Positions 1 to 5,294 of a stretch of DNA of 6,644 nucleotides are shown here, one piece after another. Each line of letters starts with the position of its first letter. Within the stretch, counting starts at the first letter, position 1. The notes beneath the pieces were generated by a model. The model did no database searches. It saw nothing but the letters and a program-made list of their open reading frames with translations, and was not told the origin of the DNA. The position numbers and the translations under genes are program-made. Origin of the DNA: JAQUCI01 sp964553255 (lineage in GTDB: Bacteria; Bacillota_I; Bacilli_A; Erysipelotrichales; Erysipelotrichaceae); assembly GCA_964553255.1 (NCBI GenBank), contig CAZKJS010000049.1, forward strand, positions 1-6,644. The letters run 5' to 3'.

Positions 1-109
1 CTTTGGCAGCTCGCTCATTATAGCCTTTATATCTTCACCAGTCAAGAAGTTTAATCGTCATTTATGTCGATTTAGTATATTTAGATAAAAACTATAAAAA
101 AACGAAGAA
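1..109. other. Intergenic region 3' of the ATPase operon
   Basis: This short AT-rich stretch lies between the end of atpD and the left edge. It holds the left arm of the operon terminator and, closer to the edge, a minus-strand promoter; both are listed separately. A plus-strand frame is open from base 2 to a TAA at 86-88 (28 codons, no recognisable motif). It could be the tail of a convergent gene, but it is too short to support and it conflicts with the well-formed promoter on the other strand. I annotate no gene here. Confidence 0.6.
17..45 (-). promoter_or_regulatory. Predicted sigma-A promoter for the next leftward transcript
   Basis: Read on the minus strand, a -35 box TTGACT (40-45) is followed after exactly 17 nt by a -10 box TATAAT (17-22). 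That is 11 of 12 matches to the housekeeping consensus at the optimal spacing. The DNA upstream of the -35 box is rich in A/T runs. Transcription should begin near position 10 and run left out of the window. The promoter lies just past the operon terminator on the same strand, which fits a new unit starting there. The transcribed product is not visible; boxes this close to consensus are common for tRNA/rRNA and highly expressed genes, but that is only an inference. Confidence 0.72.
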
Positions 110-124
110 TCAGCTCTTCGTTTT
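96..124 (-). terminator. Rho-independent terminator of the V-ATPase operon
   Basis: A perfect 10-bp inverted repeat (99-108 with 115-124) encloses a 6-nt loop (109-114). On the minus strand the second arm runs into seven consecutive T residues (complement of 96-102), the classic intrinsic terminator form. The atpD TGA stop (110-112) is inside the loop, and the last sense codons of atpD form the first arm. The stem is rather AT-rich, with four G-C pairs. On the plus strand the hairpin also ends in a T run (121-124), so weak bidirectional function is possible. Confidence 0.85.
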
Positions 125-748
125 ATGTTTTAATTTATCTTCTTTATTAGCTTTGATTACCTTTAAACGTGTAAACTCTTCACGTTCTTTTTCTTCCATT
201 ACTTCGCCAATGAACTTTATTGTATCCTCTAAATTGGGAATAACAATATTCTTTAAGGCATTGGCCCTTTTTTGTGTCTTACGAATAGCGTTAGCTAAGC
301 GATAAACACTATTATCAATTTCAGCCAAAACAATTGTCAGATCTTTTATTTTATGAAATTGAATATAAGCCTCATCCACTCTTGAGTTTGATTCCTTAAA
401 ACCATATTCCAACTTTGGGGTGATCAAATCATGTGACAAACTTGGTAATTCAACTCCCATAACACTACGATAAGTCAAATGGATACTATCATCTTTAGTT
501 ACTGATGTCGCTATATCATTAATAACACCAGTAGATATATTTGCTTGCTGTAACAAGTAGTAACCAAATGCATAACTATCAGTTATTTCATTTCGCAATA
601 ATTTGACCTTGTCCATTAAAAGCATCATCTCTTTTATTAAAACGTTACGTTTGCGATCTAAAAGATCATAACCAAGTTTAGCTAATTCAAGCGATCTTTT
701 TGTTTTTAGCAAATTTCCTTTAGTTGGGAATATCTTTGTGTCAATCAT
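110..748 (-). CDS. atpD: V/A-type ATPase subunit D (central rotor shaft)
   Basis: Subunit D (NtpD in Enterococcus hirae naming) is the long antiparallel coiled coil that turns inside the A3B3 head and, with subunit F, passes torque to the membrane ring. The 212 residues are the usual family length. The N-terminal helix starts with the family pattern PTKGNLLKTKRSLELAKLGY, the middle carries SVMGVELPSL in the small globular part, and the C-terminal helix has the hallmark YRLANAIRKTQKRANALKNI followed by PNLEDTIKFI and EKEREEFTRLKVIK. The tail is very lysine-rich. The ATG lies 1 nt past the atpB TAA stop, with a modest AAGG site 8 nt upstream, so translation is probably coupled to atpB. The gene ends in TGA within the loop of the terminator. 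The identification is secure. Confidence 0.96.
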   Translation of the reverse strand: MIDTKIFPTKGNLLKTKRSLELAKLGYDLLDRKRNVLIKEMMLLMDKVKLLRNEITDSYAFGYYLLQQANISTGVINDIATSVTKDDSIHLTYRSVMGVELPSLSHDLITPKLEYGFKESNSRVDEAYIQFHKIKDLTIVLAEIDNSVYRLANAIRKTQKRANALKNIVIPNLEDTIKFIGEVMEEKEREEFTRLKVIKANKEDKLKHKTKS

Positions 749-749
749 T

Positions 750-2168
750 TTATTTACCTTCGCTTATCGCAAGATCAATTATCCTTTGAGCGTTGGCAGG
801 ACTATAATTAGCCTTGATCAGTTCAGGATCCAAACGATCAAGCGCATTGATTGGTAATGTCGATAATAATGCCCAACCTAAATTAATTGTTTCTTGTACT
901 GATCTTTGTGCTTGAAAACCTTGACCAACAAATACATTTTCAAAAGTTAATCCAAATGCGATATATGCTTTATCACTATCACTAAGTTCATCTTCACCAA
1001 TAACTGATGCCAACGAACGCGCTTCCATTACTTTCGCATAAGAAGCGAACAATTGATTTGCTACATCGCTGTGATCACTTCTAGTATAGCCCTCACCAAT
1101 ACCATCCTTCATCAATCGTGATAACGACATTAAACATCCAATAGGTGGGTAGATACCATTTTGATGTAGTGAGCGATCAAGTACAATTTGACCCTCAGTG
1201 ATGTATCCTGTTAAATCAGGAACAGGATGAGTTATATCATCATTTGGCATCGTTAGAATTGGAATTTGAGTGATTGAACCATGCTTACCCTCAACAATTC
1301 CTGCTCTTTCATAAAGAGATGCTAAATCAGAGTACAAATAATCAGGATACCCTTTACGACCTGGTATCTCACCATTACTACTTGAAAACTCTCTTAGCGC
1401 TTCACAATAAGCTGTGATATCAGTCAAGATAACTAAGATATGCATCCCTAATTCATAAGCTAGATATTCAGCAGCTGTTAAAGCGCATCTTGGGGCTAAT
1501 GTTCTTTCAATGATTGGATCATTGGCAAGATTAATAAACATACATACCTTTTCCATGACACCAGTTTCTTCAAAAGAGCGTCGAAAATAATCAGCGACAT
1601 CATTTTTAACACCCATTGCACCAAAAACAATACCAAAATTCTGCCCTTCATCCTCAGCAATTTGTGCTTGTCTAACAATTTGAACAGCTAATTTATCATG
1701 TGGTAATCCAGAACCAGAAAAGATAGGTAGTTTTTGACCTCTGATCAATGTGTTTAAACCATCAATAGCACTAATACCTGTATTAATATAGTTACGTGGA
1801 TATTTACGAGCAATTGGATTTAATGGTTTTCCATTTATGTTTCCTTTTTGATCAGCATATACTTCACCCAAGCCATCGATCGGTCTTCCTGCACCATTAA
1901 AAGTGCGACCAAGGATTTCCTTTGATAATGCGATTTCCATTGGATGACCTAAAAATCTTGTTTTTGTGTTGTTTTTTGCTAAGCCACTTGTTCCTTCAAA
2001 TACTTGGATCAACGCATGATCACCTTCGATCTTAATAACTCTTCCAAAGCGACTTGCTTCGTTATCAACCTGTATTTGAACCACTTCTTCATTAGCTACT
2101 CCACGCGCATTATCAATAGCTACAAGTGAGCCACTAACTTCACTTAGTCCTAATAGTTGTAGTCCCAT
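750..2168 (-). CDS. atpB: V/A-type ATPase subunit B (non-catalytic nucleotide-binding)
   Basis: Subunit B (NtpB) alternates with A in the A3B3 ring and completes each catalytic site with an arginine finger. The order is a beta-barrel domain (about 1-75, with IQVFEGTSGL at 54-63), the nucleotide-binding fold, then a C-terminal helical bundle. The P-loop is degenerate, as expected for B: SGSGLPHDKLA at 151-161 lacks GxxxxGKT. The finger region MSLSRLMKDGIGEG carries R351; the family more often has PSLSRL there, so the Met is a small deviation. Other markers are FGAMGVKND, LANDPIIERTLAPR, LTDITAYCEALRE, SSSNGEIPGRKGYPDYLYSD and TMPNDDITHPVPDLTGYITE. The 472 residues are slightly more than the usual 458-465, mostly at the N-terminus. 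The start is set by AAAGGAGG, which overlaps the atpA stop codon and sits 5 nt before the ATG. Confidence 0.97.
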   Translation of the reverse strand: MGLQLLGLSEVSGSLVAIDNARGVANEEVVQIQVDNEASRFGRVIKIEGDHALIQVFEGTSGLAKNNTKTRFLGHPMEIALSKEILGRTFNGAGRPIDGLGEVYADQKGNINGKPLNPIARKYPRNYINTGISAIDGLNTLIRGQKLPIFSGSGLPHDKLAVQIVRQAQIAEDEGQNFGIVFGAMGVKNDVADYFRRSFEETGVMEKVCMFINLANDPIIERTLAPRCALTAAEYLAYELGMHILVILTDITAYCEALREFSSSNGEIPGRKGYPDYLYSDLASLYERAGIVEGKHGSITQIPILTMPNDDITHPVPDLTGYITEGQIVLDRSLHQNGIYPPIGCLMSLSRLMKDGIGEGYTRSDHSDVANQLFASYAKVMEARSLASVIGEDELSDSDKAYIAFGLTFENVFVGQGFQAQRSVQETINLGWALLSTLPINALDRLDPELIKANYSPANAQRIIDLAISEGK

Positions 2169-2179
2169 ATGTACCTCCT

Positions 2180-3928
2180 TTACCTTATCTTCAGCAAAGT
2201 TTGATCAATCTCTGCGAAATATTCATCTAAAAGTACCAGATTACTATTGGAAACATCATACTTGATCTTAATAACGCGCTCAAATATTCCTGTCTCAACG
2301 ATCAATCGCGTCGGAACTTTTTTGTTAACTAACTTTTTAGCTTCTGTGTATAGATACATTGTGATTTTCATCATCATGTATTGCTTTTCAAACGGAACAA
2401 AAGTATCTTCACTGTGATAAGCATTCTGTTGTAAAAAGCCAACTCTGATACAACGCGCAATTTCCATTGTTAACTTTTGATCCTCTGGTAAGATATCTGA
2501 GCCAATCAACTTTACAATCTCATTTAAATTATTTTCCTCATGAAGAATTTTTACCATCTCAGCTCTATAAGCCATAAAGTCACGAGCAATATTTTCATTA
2601 TACCATCGTGTTAGATCATCAATATATTCACTATATGATGTTGTCCAGTTAACCGCTGGATAATGTCTACCATAAGCTAAAGCTTTATCTAACGCCCAAA
2701 AACTGCGGACAAACCGTTTAGTGTTTTGTGTTACCGGCTCTGAGAAATCGCCACCCTGTGGTGATACTGCACCAATTATCGTTAGTGAACCTTCATTATC
2801 ATTTAATGTAGTAACATAGCCAGCACGTTCATAAAAACGTGATATCCGTGAAGGAAGATAAGCTGGAAAACCTTCTTCAGCTGGCATTTCTTCAAGACGA
2901 CCCGATATTTCACGTAACGCTTCAGCCCAACGTGATGTTGAATCAGCCATTAAAGCTACATGATATCCCATATCACGATAATACTCAGCCATTGTAACAC
3001 CAGTATAAATACTTGCTTCACGAGCAGCCACTGGCATATTAGATGTATTCGCAATTAGTATTGTTCTTTCAAGTAAAGGTCGACCAGACTTAGGGTCAAT
3101 CAACTGGGTAAATTCTTCTAAAGCCTGCGTCATTTCATTACCACGTTCACCACAACCAACATAGATAATGATATCAGCATCACACCATTTCGCGATTTGA
3201 TGTTGCGTCATTGTTTTACCAGCACCAAAGCCTCCTGGTACCGCTGCCGCTCCACCTTTTGCGATGGGAAAGAAAGTGTCCAATACCCGTTGACCTGTAA
3301 CTAATGGTTTGTTTAGTGTCTTTCTGTTTTTGATCGGACGCGGTTGACGGATTGGCCATTTTTGTACCAAGGTTAAATCAAAAATATGACCATGTTCATC
3401 TTGAATCTTCACAATGACATCATTAATATGGTAGACACCATTTGGTTTGACTTCTATAACTTCGCCACTTAACAATGGACTAAGCATTATTTGATGTTTG
3501 ATCAATACCGTCTCTTGACAGCATGCATATATTTGACCACCAACTAGATGATCGCCCACCTTAGCGAGTATTTCAACATCCCATTTTTTATCTGGGTTAA
3601 GGGCATCAATATCTGATCCAACATCAATGAAAGCACCATGTTTGCGAGCGATAGCCGCTAGTGGTCGTTGAATACCATCATATGTATTACTGATCAAACC
3701 AGGCCCTAACAAACAAGACAATAAAGATCCTGAGCCAACCACAGGTTCATTCACTTTAAGGCCGGTTGTTGATTCATATACCTGAATTATTGTTTCATCA
3801 GTGGTTATATTTATAACTTCAGCCAATAGTCGGTCATTACCAACATAAACCATTTCCATCATCTTAAAATCATCACTGTCTTTAACTTTGATGACCGGCC
3901 CGTTGATCGCGTAAATTTTGTTTTTCAT
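2180..3928 (-). CDS. atpA: V/A-type ATPase catalytic subunit A
   Basis: Subunit A (NtpA, EC 7.1.2.2 type) hydrolyses or makes ATP in the A3B3 head. Residues here are numbered from the upstream ATG at 3931, giving 583 aa, near the family's 580-600. An N-terminal beta-barrel (about 1-70) is followed by the A-specific non-homologous insert (about 110-190, with VGDHLVGGQIYA), which separates it from F1 beta. The Walker A loop GGFGAGKT is at 233-240 with K239; most homologues read GPFGSGKT. GCGERGNEM contains the catalytic Glu262, and ALMADSTSRWAEALREISGR holds the Walker B Asp, with EEMPAEEGFPAYLPSRISRFYERAG after it. A helical C-terminus follows. Two ATGs are in tandem (3931 and 3928); I chose the second because AGGAG at 3935-3939 is 6 nt from it and only 3 nt from the first. 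The one-residue difference is unresolved. Confidence 0.97.
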   Translation of the reverse strand: MKNKIYAINGPVIKVKDSDDFKMMEMVYVGNDRLLAEVINITTDETIIQVYESTTGLKVNEPVVGSGSLLSCLLGPGLISNTYDGIQRPLAAIARKHGAFIDVGSDIDALNPDKKWDVEILAKVGDHLVGGQIYACCQETVLIKHQIMLSPLLSGEVIEVKPNGVYHINDVIVKIQDEHGHIFDLTLVQKWPIRQPRPIKNRKTLNKPLVTGQRVLDTFFPIAKGGAAAVPGGFGAGKTMTQHQIAKWCDADIIIYVGCGERGNEMTQALEEFTQLIDPKSGRPLLERTILIANTSNMPVAAREASIYTGVTMAEYYRDMGYHVALMADSTSRWAEALREISGRLEEMPAEEGFPAYLPSRISRFYERAGYVTTLNDNEGSLTIIGAVSPQGGDFSEPVTQNTKRFVRSFWALDKALAYGRHYPAVNWTTSYSEYIDDLTRWYNENIARDFMAYRAEMVKILHEENNLNEIVKLIGSDILPEDQKLTMEIARCIRVGFLQQNAYHSEDTFVPFEKQYMMMKITMYLYTEAKKLVNKKVPTRLIVETGIFERVIKIKYDVSNSNLVLLDEYFAEIDQTLLKIR

Positions 3929-3934
3929 CATGAT

Positions 3935-3939
3935 CTCCT
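3935..3939 (-). promoter_or_regulatory. Shine-Dalgarno site for atpA
   Basis: AGGAG, within the longer GAAGGAGAT, lies between the atpE TAG stop (3941-3943) and two adjacent ATG codons. The spacing is 3 nt to the first ATG (3931) and 6 nt to the second (3928). The normal optimum is about 5-9 nt, so the second is preferred. Confidence 0.75.
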
Positions 3940-3940
3940 T

Positions 3941-4513
3941 CTATAAGATAAAGCCGGAATGATCCATAAACCAAGCCTCTTGTTCCAACAAACGACTGTC
4001 AATCGTCTCATCTAGTTGAATCTTATCAATTAAACTAGTAAAGCGAAAACCACCTAAAACGATTTCTGCTGGTTTGATATCATCACATAAATCTAATTCC
4101 TTAACAAGCTCTTGGAAAATCGGTATGTCATTAGGTCTAACTTCAAAATAACCATTACAGTATTCAAGGGCGTGTTTTGTTAATTTGTTTCTAAGATATT
4201 CTTTATATTGGTCAGAATGGCTAAAATCAAGCAACTGTTTCTCAGCTTCCGAAAACAAGGTCGCTGCTAAATCTGTTCTTAATTTAAGTAGTTTTCTTTT
4301 TGTATCTAATTTATTTTGTGAAATTGTTGTCTGTGAGCGTAATCTTAACTCGTTAAGTTCTCCTTCATAATATGAATCAATTTCTTTTTCTAAACTTGCT
4401 TTAAAAATATTGATTTCATCCTTTTCATAAAGAGCTATCTCTTTTTGAATTTGATCGATCAATAAGGCAGCTTGTTCCTTAACATCTTCAATAAAATTCT
4501 TGTTATCAACCAA
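3941..4513 (-). CDS. atpE: V/A-type ATPase subunit E (peripheral stalk), TTG start
   Basis: Subunit E (NtpE) pairs with the small G/H-type subunit to form the peripheral stalk tying the A3B3 head to subunit I. From the TTG at 4513 it has 190 residues, the normal family length. The N-terminal part (about 1-95) is a charged helix made for coiled-coil pairing (FIEDVKEQAALLIDQIQKEI onward). The C-terminal globular half ends in the family pattern GGFRFTSLIDKIQLDETIDSRLLEQ. A longer frame from an ATG at 4591 would add 26 residues, but that stretch overlaps atpF, lacks its own SD and does not resemble an E N-terminus. An excellent SD (GGAGGTGAT) stands 8 nt before the TTG. The atpF stop is 1 nt upstream, so the two are probably coupled. 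The gene ends in TAG. Sequence divergence is high, as is usual for E. Confidence 0.9.
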   Translation of the reverse strand: MVDNKNFIEDVKEQAALLIDQIQKEIALYEKDEINIFKASLEKEIDSYYEGELNELRLRSQTTISQNKLDTKRKLLKLRTDLAATLFSEAEKQLLDFSHSDQYKEYLRNKLTKHALEYCNGYFEVRPNDIPIFQELVKELDLCDDIKPAEIVLGGFRFTSLIDKIQLDETIDSRLLEQEAWFMDHSGFIL

Positions 4514-4514
4514 A

Positions 4515-4832
4515 TTAATCACCTCCAAGCTTAACACCAATCGCTTCACTGATGTAAGAATCGATAACTTCACCAATCTTAACTGATCCATGACGATCTG
4601 GTATTTCGACTAATAACGGTTTTAAAAGCTTAAGCTTCAAATCGGATATTAGATCAGGACATAAGTTAACAACGTTTGTTGTCATCAAAATAATCGCAAC
4701 ATCATCTTGCTTTGTATAATTATCAAGCGCAGCTAAAACCTCATCCTTGTTGTGTACTACAACACCATCAACACCCGCAAGTCTTAAGCCCATTGCCGTA
4801 TCGTTATTGTCACTGATCAGAACCATTAACAT
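4515..4832 (-). CDS. atpF: V/A-type ATPase subunit F (central rotor)
   Basis: Subunit F (NtpG in E. hirae) is a small Rossmann-like protein bound to the D shaft. It is part of the rotor and, in studied relatives, tunes ATP hydrolysis. The 105 residues are the usual length. It opens with the family's first strand and helix, VLISDNNDTAMGLRLAGVDG, continues with a second strand-helix (VVVHNKDEVLAALDNY), the strand VAIILMTTNV, and the C-terminal strand PLLVEIPDRHG followed by an amphipathic helix. The first ATG (4832) has GAGG 6 nt upstream; the ATG two codons later is 12 nt from it and less likely. The gene follows atpK after 10 nt, with its SD at the atpK stop, and comes before atpE, the reverse of the E-C-F order seen in many V-ATPase operons. 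Confidence 0.93.
   Translation of the reverse strand: MLMVLISDNNDTAMGLRLAGVDGVVVHNKDEVLAALDNYTKQDDVAIILMTTNVVNLCPDLISDLKLKLLKPLLVEIPDRHGSVKIGEVIDSYISEAIGVKLGGD
4518..4526 (-). promoter_or_regulatory. Strong Shine-Dalgarno site fixing the atpE start at TTG
   Basis: The nine bases GGAGGTGAT match the 16S rRNA anti-SD of Firmicutes without a mismatch. The GGAGG core ends 8 nt before TTG (4511-4513). The site is inside the last codons of atpF and runs up to that gene's TAA. It rules out the ATG at 4591 as the start of atpE. Confidence 0.88.
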
Positions 4833-4842
4833 ATAAAACCTC

Positions 4843-5277
4843 TTATAACTTATTGATGATCAAAATTGAGATTAAAAGACCATAGATTGCTACACCTTCA
4901 CCCAAAGCAACGAAAATGATCGCTTTACCAAAGTTTTCTGAATTTTCAGAAATAGCACCAATAGCAGCAGGGGCAGCAGCCGCAACTGCAATACCAGCAC
5001 CAATAGCAGAAAACGAAGTAACAATAGCAGCAGCGATAAAGCCTAAGCCTTGTGCTAAAGTGCCATTGATTGAAGCAATAGCTTCTTCAGATGCTTTAAT
5101 ATTATTAAACTGTAAGATACCAGCTAAAATAAAAACACCAGTAAAAACAGCAACCTGAGCGATCAATTTTTGCTTAGCATTGATTGCTTTTGGTCCTTTA
5201 TTTAGCATCATAAACAATGGTAGGATCACAAGGATTACAGCGATAAGTGGTAAAAACATTTCAATTAAAGTAAACAT
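4843..5277 (-). CDS. atpK: V/A-type ATPase subunit K (c-ring proteolipid)
   Basis: This 144-residue membrane protein forms the rotating ion-carrying ring. Four hydrophobic segments are visible: about 5-25, 37-56, 77-105 and 117-142. The last two make a standard c-subunit hairpin: a Gly/Ala-rich helix (SAIGAGIAVAAAAPAAIGA), a polar loop (SENSENFGK), then FVALGEGVAIYGLLISILI with the ion-binding Glu127 and Tyr132. The first pair is a hydrophobic N-terminal extension without an ion-binding carboxylate, so there is one ion site per chain; E. hirae NtpK (about 156 aa) has two hairpins. Similar short K proteins are known in clostridia. Aligned to the Na+-binding Ilyobacter c subunit, the Gln32 position is Val98, and Gly follows the Glu, which argues weakly for H+. 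The SD AGGAG is 10 nt before the ATG, 17 nt after the atpI stop. Confidence 0.93.
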   Translation of the reverse strand: MFTLIEMFLPLIAVILVILPLFMMLNKGPKAINAKQKLIAQVAVFTGVFILAGILQFNNIKASEEAIASINGTLAQGLGFIAAAIVTSFSAIGAGIAVAAAAPAAIGAISENSENFGKAIIFVALGEGVAIYGLLISILIINKL

Positions 5278-5294
5278 GATGGTAACTCTCCTTT

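Noticed and set aside
2..88. Possible 3' end of a convergent plus-strand gene (28 codons to a TAA)
   Set aside because: It is too short to judge, the residues match no family I know, and a strong minus-strand promoter occupies the same bases.
110..748. Recoded genetic code (TGA as Trp), as in Mycoplasma
   Set aside because: All seven frames are intact under the standard code with TGG for Trp, and atpD ends at TGA exactly at the expected C-terminus.
1496..1678. 60-codon minus-strand frame within atpB
   Set aside because: It is an out-of-frame reading of the atpB nucleotide-binding region with no SD and no known motif.
4185..4370. 61-codon plus-strand frame opposite atpE
   Set aside because: It has no ribosome-binding site or recognisable domain and lies wholly inside a well-identified gene.
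4916..5158. 80-codon plus-strand frame opposite atpK
   Set aside because: It is the antisense of the Ala/Gly/Ile-rich membrane helices of atpK, which avoid stops on the other strand. It has no SD and no family resemblance.
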